A stretch of DNA of 64,000 nt from Hymenoscyphus infarciens (taxonomy: Eukaryota; Ascomycota; Leotiomycetes; Helotiales; Helotiaceae). Under the pieces are notes generated by a model that had not been told where the DNA came from, made no database searches, and saw only the letters and a program-made list of their open reading frames with translations. Positions 23,226 to 35,900 of this stretch are shown in pieces (within the stretch, counting starts at the first letter, position 1; each line of letters starts with the position of its first letter). The stretch spans positions 310,001 through 374,000 of the forward strand of contig LLCB01000002.1 of NCBI GenBank assembly GCA_001414345.1. The letters run 5' to 3'. The translations under genes and the position numbers were made by a program.

Positions 23226-23880
23226 GCTCAAATTGAGGCTAGTGAATTCCACGAGTAACGAGTTGCTTTTTCAAAATTCTATGCCGGGTCAAGTGCTCGA
23301 AGAACATTCCTGGACAGTTTGGTTCCAGTTCGAAAGCCGACATCAATTATCAAAAACTGGTCGATGAGTCCTGAGTGTGGAAATCAAGTATCAGTTGTCG
23401 CGTGTCAACAAATGCAAGGTTCAGTAGACAGCAACTTCCCAATAACAAAATACCTCGAGATCACAATCCATGTTCGAAATTGCGACAAAACATACACTCC
23501 TCCACTTGACCATACATGATATAGCCGGGCCGGAATTCGGTAGTTATCAAAGAGCCAAGCAAGTATCTCGGTCAATATCCACTCTGGCCGAGAGCCCGAG
23601 CCCAGGGTCAACTCCCAGATTCTGGGAATCTTATCTCGAATTGTGGAGCTTTGTGGGGGCTAATGAATAGATTTGACAATGAATGTAAACAAACTTATCA
23701 GCGAATTGAAAATGATCCATCGTATTTGATTGACAACGTGAAAAGGAGAAGGGAAACGATAAATTAGGACTCATTTTCGACAAAGGCACTTACTTGTCAG
23801 CGAATATAAGTTTGGATAGTTGATATTATATTAGATAGAAGCTCGGAAGTTTTACAATTTATATACTCTCGAGGTAGATT
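23226..23880. other. Intergenic between HET pseudogene and permease
   Basis: About 650 bp with no supported gene. It should contain the 3' flank of the minus-strand permease (stop at 23881) and whatever remains of the HET gene's 3' end. Short frames here show no motif. Confidence 0.5.
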
Positions 23881-25576
23881 CTACCAACATGAATCCCAAA
23901 TCTTCTCCATGCGAGTCATATCAGCTCTCTCCTTCCCCGGGTTCTCATCCCAATGTCTGCATTCCTCATCAACCTCCGCCTTTCCGGTAACCAAATCTGC
24001 TTCAGCTGGATTCACAGCCTTCGTTCCCTTCAATATCTTCCACAGAGTGTACATGAAAGCCGAGAATGCAACACCGAAATAAGAGGTGATAAATCCTTGA
24101 ACGTCAAATGGCTTGAAGGTGTTCCAGCCAGCGAAAAAGATCGTGACACAACCAGTTCCGATAGCCCAGTAGGCAAAATAAGGCATGAAAGGTGCCTTCC
24201 ATGGGAGAACATCACGAGAGATTCCTTGGGCATTAAGTGCACGATACCAGCCGATGAAGGTAACGATATATCCAGTGTAACTAAGAACGAAACCAATCGT
24301 AGCGAGATTGACGAACCATCCGAAGACCACGACGGAGGAAGAGCTTGCTACCATGAAGGCAAGACAGCCAATGAGTGCAGGTACTGCAACGGTATAAATT
24401 GGAACACCGGCTTTAGTACATTTCTTGAAAATCTGAGGAGCTTGACCGTCCAAAGCGAGAGAGTAAAGAGTTCTGGAAGCAGCGTAAAGGTAGGCGTTTC
24501 CACAGGACCAGGCGGAGAGTAGAATGAGAAGGTTAATGAAAGATGGGAGACCTTGGATTCCAAGGTTCTGAATGCCAATAACCCATGGCGACGCAGCAGC
24601 ACCACTATTTCCATCTGCAAGAGCACTAATAAGACGCTCGTCACGGCTGGAACAGAGAATCCCAACAGCAAAAACACCAACAACGTAGAATCCGGCAATT
24701 CGATAGAAAGCACGCTTTGCAACTCGAGGGATTTGACGACGGGGATTTTGAATTTCGCCAGCAGCGAGAGCGAGTAAATCTGGCCCTGCGACGGAGAATG
24801 CTGCGTAGAGGACTACCTTCCACCAACCGAGAAAGTTTCCTAGGGATCCGGTTGTCCAGTATGCGTGAATATGGTTGCCATTTTTCCAGTGACGGAAACC
24901 ATAAGCGTCGTGCTTGGGATTACCGCCGACCATGGTAACGAAGGTTAAAGCAATTAAACCCATGATGAGGAGAATTTTGGTTGAGGCCATGACGAACTCT
25001 GATTCTCCATACCATTTTACTGCAACGATATTTAAAATAACCATGACCGCAAGAGCCAAGGCTACCCAAGCTGCGGGGTTCGTTTCCGAGTCCCAGAAGG
25101 AAATAACCTATACAAGTTAGCACGCATTTTATCATCGAAGGGGCGAAACATACGGTGGCTACTGCAGAGAGTTCGGCGCACAGCAACATCGCGGCGGTGT
25201 AAAAGTACGTCCATCCAAGGGCAAATCCAAAGGCCTCGTCAACATATCGTTTGGCGAACTCGAAAATAGAACCACGGATAGGAAGGTAAGTGGCCATTTC
25301 TCCAACAGCCAAATTGCAAGGCCAGATGAATGTAATGCAGTAGAAGAGATATCCCAAAACCAGTGAAAGAGGACCCGAAGTTCTCAAAACACCTCCAATT
25401 CCAACGAAAAGTCCAGTTCCAATAGAACCTCCCAATGCCATCAATTGAACGTGACGACCCGCAAGTCCACGTTTCGTTTGCCCGAAGACAGGATCGACGG
25501 GAATGGCATTTTCGGTACTGATGTCGGTAACAGACCGGGTAGAAGGGGGTTTCCCCGCGGACTTTTCTGGATCCAT
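23881..25576 (-). CDS. Amino-acid permease, APC superfamily (YAT type)
   Basis: This predicted 549-aa plasma-membrane proton/amino-acid symporter has two exons, 25576-25154 and 25107-23881. The 46-bp intron (25108-25153) has donor GTATGT, branch GCTAAC and acceptor TATAG, and joins in phase 0 (SAVAT / VISFWDSE). The N-terminal cytosolic stretch is 44 residues, then the APC signature ALGGSIGTGLFVGIG spans 47-61. The conserved WYGESEF and a MVGGNPKHDAYGFRHW loop are both typical of fungal amino-acid permeases. About 12 membrane helices can be read, and the length is normal for the family. The ATG at 25576 is chosen because the upstream in-frame extension has no ATG. The substrate cannot be told from sequence. 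GATAAG-type motifs upstream would fit nitrogen control. Confidence 0.92.
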
Positions 25577-25731
25577 GGCGAGAAGTGAGGAACGCAAAAG
25601 CTGATGAATGAATGGATTGCGCAAACAGGGAGGAGGTTATACTTATACCACCCAGTTGGTTGAATGGTCCCATTTTTTTATATCTTTAGATTCCCGGGGT
25701 TGACTTGGATAACGGGCAGGTTGGGCAGGTT

Positions 25732-25823
25732 GATAAGAAGAACTCGTTGCACTTACACACTCGCTTACCAAAGATGGGATGCCAGGGAACCTTCTTTCAA
25801 CCGGGACCAAAGAAGTTCTTATC
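25732..25823. promoter_or_regulatory. Two GATA motifs upstream of the permease
   Basis: GATAAG occurs at 25732-25737 and its inverse CTTATC at 25818-25823, about 160 and 245 bp upstream of the permease ATG. Fungal nitrogen regulators of the AreA/NIT2 type bind paired GATA motifs, and permease genes are classic targets. The motifs are seen; their use is inferred, since GATAAG is short and occurs by chance. Confidence 0.35.
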
Positions 25824-26135
25824 ATCGCATGCTTTCCCCGACTTGTCAGGTCCGTTCGTGAGGTGGAGAAAATGCCGAAAAGAGATTTTCTGCGATATCA
25901 GTCTTGGCTGGACGAAGTAAAGCCGACTGGAACACCAGAATATATAAAACCCGTGACTGGCGAGACCCGTGGGGGGGGAACTATTTTCCACTCCTCGGGA
26001 GAATCTTGAGAATGAAACGTTTTGCTATGAATATTAATCTTACAATGCGGGCAACAATTTCAGAGAAAGCCCAGAAAAGGTTAGGCCTCGGTCACATGAC
26101 ATTAACGGGACGGGGGGAAGGCCAAGTCAAAAAAT

Positions 26136-26442
26136 GGAGTTTTGCTAAATCCCCTGACCCTTTTGACTAAATCGCCTGATCTAACCAAATTAGGACGTTT
26201 TCCGGTCTCGAACACTACTAAAGTGTAGAATCATATATCACTATCTCTAATCCCTAGCCCTAACTCATACCCGATCCCTAACTCTAACTAACTCTAACCT
26301 CTAGCTACTAACCCTAACCTCGAAAACAAGGTCACTATCCCTTAGAATAGAGAATTAGTGTTATATAAGCCTGATAAGAGTGCCTAATCGGGTTAGAGTC
26401 AGGCGATTTAGTCAAAAGAGTCAGGGGATTTAGCCAAAGCCT
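26136..26442. mobile_element. 307-bp foldback element with ~50-bp terminal inverted repeats
   Basis: The left arm (26136-26185) contains GCTAAATCCCCTGACCCTTT then TGACTAAATCGCCTGATCTA. The right arm (26391-26442) is its inverse, reading GCTAAATCCCCTGACTCTTT then TGACTAAATCGCCTGACTCT on the other strand. AAAAAAT flanks both ends (26129-26135 and 26443-26449), a possible 7-bp target duplication in a low-complexity context. The core at about 26245-26322 is a degenerate series of CCCTAAC / CTCTAAC units resembling fungal telomere repeat. It has no coding capacity and is probably a MITE. Confidence 0.7.
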
Positions 26443-26449
26443 AAAAAAT

Positions 26450-27895
26450 AAGTACCGTTGGTTGTCGTGTACGTAATGCTTCATTTCCTTTCCCACCTTA
26501 GCTTTCCTTTCCTAGACACAAGAGAATAGAAGGCATGACTCTGTCTACTAGGCCCACCAAATGGACTACAGGTATATGAAAGACACCTTTGAATTCATCA
26601 TTCGTTTCTTATATTTATCAGATAATTCACTTCATATAATATAATTAGTATATGAAATTCATATAAAATTATTTAGCCGGGATTAATATTTATCCGTATC
26701 ACGTATAAGCCTAAACTAGCAGTTCTCATTTGCTCTCTTATTAATGTTATATATAATATACTATTACGTACCTAGAATAAGTACTAAATAGTAGTAAAAG
26801 CTAGTCACGTCGGGTAGCTATAATATTAATCCGGTAGTCACGTGCCTGTCTTAGCCTTAGGTTCTAGGCTAAATCTCACAATAACCACGGAGTTTTATCA
26901 CGTGAATTATACCCTATACTCACTTAAAATGGGAAACGCTATTCTGTCCCAACGCTAGCATGGTACCCTTGCTAGCGTAGAAAATTAGCGAAATTTCAAT
27001 ATATTCACTCTTACTAGAAAATAATCGCCACTGCCTTTCTAAAAAGGTTTAGCTCTATATGTAAAATCAGATATAAATAATAAACAAAGCTCGTAATAAT
27101 AACAAAAGCTTGTAATAATAACAAAAGCTCGTAATAACAACAAAAGCTTATAACAATAAATCGATAAACTACGTACTATCGAATAAAGCGCTTAAAAAGC
27201 TTAAATCTAAGGAGAGCCTAATCAGGCTAGCGCTTTCTCTTTGCCTTCTATTTACGCTAGGTACTAGTATACTCTCTAACTAATTTTTATAAAACGTTAT
27301 ACTAAGGTCTATAGTAATCTGTTTATCTCTACTTATTACTCTACGTTCGCTCGCTGCTACTTCATTACTCTGTTTCAGGATCAAACTGTGCTATTTGTGA
27401 TTATGAATTTTCGGGATTTGTAGGAGAGGGGGGGTGGGTGACCCACTTTTCACTTGAGTTTCTTTGTTGACGGTGTCGAGACTACGAGACGCGACGCGGA
27501 AGAGGAAAGAGGGGGACGTGGAAAGAGGAACTAGCTGGCGGCCGGCCGCTGGTGGGTTAAAATTAACTCTACATTTTTATTCTGGTTTACGTGGACGCGA
27601 TCTAGTTTCCAACTTCCCGGAGCCGTCATCTTCAAGTGATGCTACACCTCAGGCGAGATTTCAAACTTCAAGGGAGAAGATTGTTTGTGATTAGTTTACT
27701 TGCTTTCTAAACTCAAGACAGCTGCTTTCCATCAAGTACAAATCGTGTCTCCTGCATAAACATGCGCATTCCTCTCTAATTAAAGCAGCTTCTGTCATAC
27801 TCTGCCTCGACTCCTCTGCCCCCAAACTCCTTCCTCCCCTAAAGTGTGACAGAAACAACCATTGTAGACTCAACTTTCATGAACATGCAATCCTT
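26450..27895. other. Gene-free stretch, partly AT-rich
   Basis: About 1.4 kb between the foldback element and the 2EXR gene. From 26620 to 27350 it is AT-rich and poor in CA/TG. It contains an imperfect palindrome around 26950-26985 (AACGCTAGC ... GCTAGCGT) and a short tandem array at 27083-27159. The part nearest 27895 should hold the 3' region of the minus-strand 2EXR gene. Confidence 0.5.
27083..27159. repeat. 19-bp tandem array, four units
   Basis: Four head-to-tail units of the type CAAAAGCTCGTAATAATAA differ from one another by a few substitutions (CTCG, CTTG, CTTA). There are no spacers between units, so it is a minisatellite rather than a CRISPR array. Confidence 0.75.
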
Positions 27896-28633
27896 TCATT
27901 GACCACCTGGCTCCCTAACAAATGTAACCGAAATTCCAGCAATTGCTTCGCGTTTCGCTTCAGTGGGTGTGAAATAGTCGTAAGCCACCAGAAACAATTC
28001 CGTCTCCACAAGAGCCAAGTGGATTCCATCAACAAGAACAGTAAGGTCAGTTGTCTCTCCATCCTTCAACATCTCCAACTTCAGGTGCTTTTCATCTTCA
28101 CCTTTATCGCGGCCCTCAATAACGATACTCTTCAGAGAAAACAGAGGCCAGATGGTTTTCTGCATGAGGAGACTGACGAACTCGGCACGTGAAGTTTCCT
28201 CGCCCTCTTTCTCATCACCAGGTAATTCGAGCAGTAAATTTTGAACGTGATGGCCCCAAAAGCCCTCCTTCATCCTCAAGCGGAAACTAGCTCGTTGTAT
28301 TCCCACGTAATTGTCCAGCGAATTGACTCGGAGAATGTCGCGATTCCAATCGACATACGCGCCTGGATAGATTTGGGTGTAGAATGCAAGAGTGATTTGT
28401 CGAGATTCGTGGCATGTGTGGAGGAGCAATGTTGGGAGAGGCGCGTCGAACTTGATAGAATTTATATCGTGGCTATCCCACATTTCGTAGGTCGGCAACT
28501 TTACAGCAAGGACACGAGGCGCTGGGAATGCGAGTTTCCAGATTTTCAAACGAAGTTCCGTGGCGAGCTGAGGGAACAGTGCGAATTCCGAACCAGCCGC
28601 GATGGCCACTTCGGTTGGGAGTTGAAGCTGCAT
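27896..28633 (-). CDS. 2EXR-domain protein
   Basis: This is a single-exon gene of 245 aa. Residues 20-32 (FPQLATELRLKIW) followed by PRVLAV and a LLHTCHESRQ block are the hallmark of the fungal 2EXR family, an expanded Pezizomycotina group with an F-box-like N-terminal motif and unknown molecular role. The protein has no signal peptide or membrane helix and is presumably intracellular. The start is the first ATG, 12 codons before the conserved block begins to be recognisable, and the length is within the usual family range. It sits between a transposon-rich stretch and the giant gene, with no neighbour that suggests a pathway. Confidence 0.8.
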   Translation of the reverse strand: MQLQLPTEVAIAAGSEFALFPQLATELRLKIWKLAFPAPRVLAVKLPTYEMWDSHDINSIKFDAPLPTLLLHTCHESRQITLAFYTQIYPGAYVDWNRDILRVNSLDNYVGIQRASFRLRMKEGFWGHHVQNLLLELPGDEKEGEETSRAEFVSLLMQKTIWPLFSLKSIVIEGRDKGEDEKHLKLEMLKDGETTDLTVLVDGIHLALVETELFLVAYDYFTPTEAKREAIAGISVTFVREPGGQ

Positions 28634-29953
28634 GGTTTTGTCGGGAGTGTGTTTGAAGCTGCGAGTGAAGAGCGAAGTGAAATTAACTTAATTGTCAGGG
28701 TATTGAGGTATTGAAGTATCTTGGAATCGAAAGCGGTATAGTTGTCTTTTCACTGACTTGCTCGAACGTTCAATAGCGCGACATAGCGACTGTGTCGTAC
28801 TTCAGCAGATCTTGGAATTTGGCGCGAATAATGTCGAGTGTGACTTGGTTGTGAAGAAAGAACGGCGACTCTTACTGGCAGGAAAGAGACATTAGTGACA
28901 AGATGATGGTCGTCAGTGTTGAATACAGACTCACTTTTACGTGACTAGTGATATCTCAGCTTCATGCGAAGGTCGCAAAGAAGTGCGCCTTAACAGGAAA
29001 GGATGCCAACAGAACTGTGGGACCTGTCGATCTGTCTGTTGGAGGTGGTGCGAAATGACTAAAATTGTCGGGGGAAAAGTTGAGAAGTTAAGGGTGGGTC
29101 TACACAGGCTAGCGAGTTTTTAGTCTTTCAGACCCGCCTACTTGAAGAGACAGTTAAGCATCAAGTCACTGGTTCAGAACAGGTCTTTTTCAAGTACTTG
29201 TCAGAACAATTCAACTCCACTTCCCTGAACCTCCTGAGACTGTGCTTGCTTTGGTTTTAAAGAGCCTGTTCCAAAACCCATATTTACATGTAGTCATGAC
29301 ACTTCTCAAAACATGACGCTTACTTCTTATGACAATTGAAGGTGAAGTGGACAAAAGAAACGCAGCAACGAGGCAACACCAGTCGATGCTCAGTTTTGCC
29401 CTACGATTCATTGGGTGTCTCAAAGTTAGGTGGAATTTACCTACTCATGAAGGATATGGCCAAATTGAAACATAGTTGCTAATATCACACGCTGCATGGC
29501 TCTTTGGGGGTGTGTCCCATTCCCTGATCTCTAAGAGGACTCATGGAGAGAGGGGCTTACGCTGCTCAACTTGCCCATAGCATTCTTCAAGAAGCTCCTT
29601 TCGGCACCCGGGTAGGTAGGCCACTTGCATCAGCGTGCTCAAAGCAAATCAAAATAATCAATTAATCTCGCTTTTCACCAACTCAAGGAAAGAAAAATCT
29701 ACATAAAAAAAGAGGTGTGTACAACTACCATCCTACAGAATCAAGTCGTCATCTCATCATGAAGTAAAAAAGGTGTGTATAACACCAAATGAAAGGGTTC
29801 AAAACGCCATATTCCCATGCAATCCTGCCCATCTCCCTTTCCAACCCCCACGACATGCAAAGGAAAAAGTTCAAATGTAAAATAAACGCAAAAGGATATC
29901 ATTTGCTACCCCCATCCCGCTCGAAAAAAATCAGGCACACTCCATATCGCTCA
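28634..29953. other. Intergenic between 2EXR gene and giant gene
   Basis: About 1.3 kb of ordinary composition with no supported gene. The left part should hold the 2EXR promoter and the right part the 3' UTR of the giant minus-strand gene that ends at 29954. Short frames present (for example 29211-29423 minus) have no recognisable content. Confidence 0.5.
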
Positions 29954-32900
29954 TCAGAGCTCCTCATCATCCCGATCGTTGTAGTCCGCTGGCATGCTAC
30001 TCTGCATACTAGTCTTTGAAAGATTTCTGCCAGGACTCATCATCCTCACTCGCTTGGATTTAGCTACCAATACCTGAGCAGGACAGACAACAATTTCCTC
30101 GTCCCCTTCTCCTCTATCATCACCCTTCTTGACAACCAGTGGGAATAGTACGATTCGCACAACGGCCTTTTGTTGTTCGAGCGTCTCATTGGAGGTGGTA
30201 TCGCCACTCCGTTCATTCATGAGAGCTGCGTTGAAGGAAACTTTGCTGGCCAAGTCGCCATTGGCATCATATTCTGGCTGAAGAGGTGGTAGCATCATAT
30301 ATTCTGCACGCTGTGTGCGCATCTCAATGGAAAGATCCACTGCTGATTTGATAACTCTTCTGAGTTGTTCCTCGATTTGGTTTTCGAGGTGACTTGGCGG
30401 TGGGAGGATCTCGCTCAATGTTTCCAGAATGGCGTGTACGACTGCTTGGGTATCTTGTTCTCGTTGTTGAACAAAAGACTCACGCTTGGAAAGAAGTGTG
30501 AGAGTTGTTGCACGCCATTGATGAACTGCTGTTGCGGGTCCAACTTCCGAGAGGAGTTTCTCCAGCGACTTGAGCTTTTGTCGTTGCTCTCGGTCCATGC
30601 CGAATAGATATCGAGTGAATATAAACTCCCACACCATGGTCATCGTCATTGACATGAAGACATCTCTCCGCTTCACTCTATCTGTAAGATAGCTGTCCAC
30701 ATCCGATCCATCCAATATCGCATTGTCGAGTCGATCGATAGTCTTGTCATTGTTGATCTCAGTCGTAAGCCTGCAGGCTCTCATATCGGAGAACTTTGAG
30801 AAACGTAGAACCCATTGTTGAACATGTAGGCATAACTTTTCGCATGTGCTTTCAAAGTAATCTTCGTCCCGGACTGTAAGGAAATCGATGTCGTTGGTTT
30901 TCGACATGAGAATTTTTGCTTGCATCTCTCGTATCTTCTTCTTCGTTCCTTCCAACTCAGCACGTAGTTTCGCAATCTCTTGGTCCTTTTCTTGAGAAGC
31001 TGATTTGACCTGAGCGATCACGATAGCCTCCATCCCCTCCGTCAACCCTGTGTGCGCATCTCGTACTTCCTGGAGCTCCCGCGAGGTTCGCGCATGCTGC
31101 GATTCGAGTTGGCTGTATCGTTCATTTTGTTGATGTTCAATCGTAGCATTTGCGCTTGTCAATCCCGCATTAACTTCTGTAAGTCTGCCAACCTCATTTG
31201 TCAACCATTCGAGTGTTCGCTTGAGGCTATCGATTTCTGCATCTTTTTCGACCAAGGATGAGGAGACGCTTGTAGAGGATTGGAGAGTTCGTTCGGCTTG
31301 GGCTTTGGCTTCTGCGAGCATGCGATTCTCGGCAGCTAATTGTTCGACTTTGGATTCGAGGTCAAGGACTTGCATACTTTGTCGGCGGCGCATGCTGTGG
31401 GGTCTAGTCGGCGAGCGTGGTGAGCCCATGCGGCCTTCACCGAAGCCATCCTATCCATCCGTTAGCTATGAAATTAACATGTGTCGCATCGCGATAGACT
31501 TACATAGACATCTGCCATCTCCTTGGCCCGCACCCGGCCCTCGTTTGCTGTTGGATTTGCTGGAGTTGGGGTGTTTGTCGCATCACCTGTCGAAGTGGAG
31601 GTGAGGGCGGCAAGCTCAGCTTCTTTACCGAGATCCACCTGACTTCGTTGGCTCAGAGATCGCAGATCCCCGCTAACTTTGCGGTCAGACCGCCGTAGTG
31701 GGGGAGTACCAGAACGATTACTGTTGACACTTTCTGGTCGATTTGGTGTTCGCAATCGATTGAGGTTGGTGATAGATCTTTGACTGGCAGCACTGGAAGA
31801 TCGTTTCTCTTGACTCAATTGTCTTGCTGCCGCAAATCCCAAACCGGCAGCTCCAGCGATAGCGACACCTGCGGCAATCGTGTTGTCACTGATACCTTGT
31901 GGCTGCTCTGCCTTGGGACGACCGAGGTGTTGGAGTTCCGAATAGCTTTCTTCCTTTGATTTTGATGGTGTACGAACCTCTGGAGTTTGACTGCGTTGCT
32001 GCTTGACTATTGGCCGGTCTTCCTTTGACCTGGATGGCGAGGGAAGTTCTGGGGTTTCGAATCGTTTAAGCCGCTTCTGAACGATGCTCTCTTCAGCTGG
32101 CTTCCAGGTGCTCGACGTCTTTTCACCGAGTGTCGGGGTATATGATTTGTCCGCCTTGTCCGATTTTGTTGGGGTATTATCCAGACCAACTGGCTTGTCT
32201 CCGTGGCGCGAACTGGGGGTTGGAGTAAGTTCAACTGATCGAGTAGGTGTATCTTCTTTGGCCCGTTTGGATGGTAGGAGATCAACCCTCGGACGCTTCT
32301 CGTCGTGATGAAGTTCTGCGGTGTCATGGCCGTGCTTGTGGATTGTTGAAGTGCGATGGAGTTTAGAGTGAGTCTCCTCTTTTGCTCTCTGCGATGGAAG
32401 AAGATCGATACTGGAAGGTTTGTCTTCATGGTATTTGTTTGAGGTTTCACTTTCATGCTTGTGAATTGTCGAAGTGCGATGGAGGTCGATATGAGCATCA
32501 CCCTTATCTCTTTGTGATGGAAGAAGATCTAAGCTTGACCGAGGTTTTTCCTCATGATGCTTGCTTCGCTTTTCTTCGGATCGCTCAGACGAAAAGAGAT
32601 TCTTCGCACTATCTTCCTTTGGAACATAAAACTCATGGCCTCGATGAGACTTTTCTTCCCGTTTCTTGTCACTGTCGTGCTTCTGCTCTTCTTTTGTAAC
32701 ATAAAATTCATGGGTTCGATGTGATTTTTCATCTCGTTTGTCCTTGACTGGAGTAGCTGATCTTTGTTTTTGCGACTTGAGGTCGACAGTCTCGGTTTCT
32801 TCGTCTACCGCTGGCCATGAAAGTCTTGAAATTGCTGCATCTGAAGTCGAAACAGGCGCTCTTGATGGAGCAGCTGGCGAGTAATCGCGCATATGAACGC

Positions 32901-35900
32901 CACTATCACGAACGTGCTCATGATTATCGGCAAACGCTCCTTGTTTTGGAATTGGTGAATCTGTGACGAAGGCGCTATCTCGATTGGCATTGTCCGGATC
33001 TACAATATGCGGTACTAAGTGATGTTCAGAATCGTAGTCTACTGGACTTTCTTCCTCAACCGCAGGCAAGTCGGAGAACCCGCTACGGCGAAATTGACTG
33101 CTTCGCAAGGGGTTTCGCTCAATAGGAGATTCTTGAAATGTTGCATCCTTGTCGACGGAAAGCGAATCGTTTGCTGGCGAAGGATGACTTGATAGATCCC
33201 GAGAGAATGGATCTGGCGTTCGTGGCGTAGACTGTTGGGCTAATGTCCTGGCAAAATCCATGTCATCAGGTGGCGAAAGTGGTCTTTCCATTGGTGCCAT
33301 AGAAGGTCTGCTGGCTTGCCCGCCTTCAGATAGCATTGTCTGATCTCTGGAAAGTGTCGGTTCCTGGAAAGTGGTCTCTGCAGTGAGAGCAGGCTCAACT
33401 TGTTGGGGAGGAGACCAAAATCCATCATCTCCATCATTGGCTTCTTGCGTATCCTTCTCTTCAAAGTCCTTAGGGTCGGCACCCTCCCATAAAGCATCAT
33501 CATCAAATATATCGTTACTGGGAGCACGCTTATCAATACTCTGCTTGCGCTTCTCCTTCTTCGTTAATTTCCTCACTGGTGTTGTCGGTGTTTCTGGCTC
33601 CTTCACTGGCTCCACTACCTTCTTCTTCCCACTCATTCCACCCTCTAATGCAGCTCCTGCAACAACGGCACCCACGGCTGCAACAATAGGCACATTGCTC
33701 TCCTCCTTGGGCTCCTCCTTCTTGGTAGGATCAAAAGAAACTGGTGATCTTGACAGATCAACAGATTTCCCCTTCTTCCCCTTCTTGCCTTTCTTATTTG
33801 GTCTGACAAAATCATCCACTGGCGTTGCTTCGGTTGTCTTTGCGATATGAGATAAAGACTCGTCGACTGCAATGTCCTCGATAACAGGCAACTCCCTTTC
33901 AACTTGCGCCTCTTCAACGTCATTGGCCCAAGAAGTAACTGGTGCTTTGGCAGAGCTAGTATCTTCAGCCATGACCGTATCTACCGTGGAAGCTTGTCGT
34001 TTTCGCTTGTCTTTCTTTGAGGCATTCCTCGACAGGCTGCCAGAGGTAGACTCATCCTCCCCGTTTTCCTTTGGTTGAATTGCTCCTGGGATCTCGCGGG
34101 ATTTCTCGTCTTCGACATTTTCGGAGATAATGGGGTCAATTGGGGAAGGCTCGATAGCAGAAAGATTGTCTACTTGGGCTGGTGTAGCTGATGGGGAAAC
34201 TTCCTTGGCTTCGGTGATGGTGTCGGTGCGAGATCCTCTCTTACCCTTTTTGTCCTTCTTTGACTTCTTAGACGAAAAGGCGAAGTCATCATTCAGCGTT
34301 TCTTGAGTATTTTCCACAGGAGGTGTGGCGGATTGGGCGCTTGACGTTAGATCGGGCTCATCGAGTACAATTGGCTCTGCTGGTGTGGACAGTCCGGATT
34401 TTTGCTTCTTTTTGTCCTTGTTTGGCTTTTTCGACGTAGAGGCAAATTCATCGTCAGGCACTTCTTGACTGGTCTCTACAATCTCAGCGGGTTCGGCGTA
34501 TAGGGGTTGGGATTTATCGATAGTATCCAGCTCTTGATCTTGAGATTTAGGCTCCTCAAGTATGATTGGCTCTGCAGGCGTAGAAAGCCCTGACTTCTGC
34601 TTCCTTTTGTCTTTCTTTGACTTTTTAGACGAAAAGGCAAAGTCATCAACGGGTTCTTGACTGGCCTCTACAATGGGCTCGATCTCGGCAGGCTCGGAAT
34701 ATAGAGGCTGGGATTTGTCAATGGTGCTGGACTCTACACCCTGAGACTTGGCCTCCTCGAGTACGAGCGGCTCAGCTGGCGTGGACAGACCAGATTTCTG
34801 CTTTTTCTTGTCTTTCTTCGATTTCTTGGCCGAGAAAGCAAAGTCGTCTTCGGGAATGTTTTGGGTGGTTTCCACAACAGGCTCGATTTCAGCAGGTTCC
34901 GGATAAAAAGGCTGAGATTTGTCGATGGTTTCTAACTCGGGTTCTTGTGACTTGGGCTCATCCAATACGACTGGTTCCTCGATTGGTGTAGAAATACCAG
35001 ATTTTTGCTTTTTCTTGTCCTTGGATTTTTTCAGAGAGAAGGATCCAAATTCCTCCTCAGGCTCTTTCGTATCGGAGAGGTCTTTTGATATTTCTTCGGC
35101 TGGAGCAGATTCGATGACGGCTTCAACAGGAGGTGTCGCAGGGCGTTGCTCGGGTTCGATGGAAGGTTCTGGTGTGTCGAAGGTTTCTTTATTTTTACCC
35201 TTGCCTTTCTTGTCTTTCTTGGATTTTTTCAGAGAGAATAATCCTTCCTCGGGCTCTTTGGTATCCACATTATCCTTCGGGGTTTCTTCAATTGAAGCGA
35301 GTTCAACGGGAGCTTCAGGCGTATCGAAGTTGTCCTTGCTCTTGCCCTTTCCTTTCTTGTCTTTCCTTGACTTCTTGGTAGAAAAAGAACCCCATTCCTC
35401 CTCAGGCTCTTGGGTGTCCAAAATATCTTTGGATGGTTCTTGAATCAAAGCGGGTTCAGTGACGGGCTTAATCGGAGGCGTAATAGGACGTTGCTCAGAT
35501 TCAATGGGAGTCTCAGGAGTAGGTGTATCGAAGTTGTCTTTGTTTTTACCTTCCCCTTTCTCGTCTTTCTTGCTCTTTTTTTGGGAGAATGATCCCCATT
35601 CCTCCTCGCGCTCCTTGACAACCTCGATGTCTTTCGAAGCTTCTTCAATCAAAACAGGGGTAGCAATAATCTCAGGTGGGGGTGTGACGGATCGTTGTTC
35701 GGGAACGATGGGAACTTCTGGCTCAAAGGTTTCCTTGTTTTTGCCTTTACCCTTCTTGTCCTTTTTAGAATTATTGGTTGATCCCCTTTCCTCTTCTGGT
35801 TCCACTGGTGTGTCTTGAGATGAAGAAGGCTCGGAAATCTTAGCATCTTCAACTTTGTCCATATACGACTCGACAATTTCGGGTTCATCAAATACATTTG

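Noticed and set aside
27083..27159. Regular 19-bp repeats, considered as a CRISPR-like array
   Set aside because: Units are directly adjacent without spacers and the genome is fungal; it is a minisatellite.
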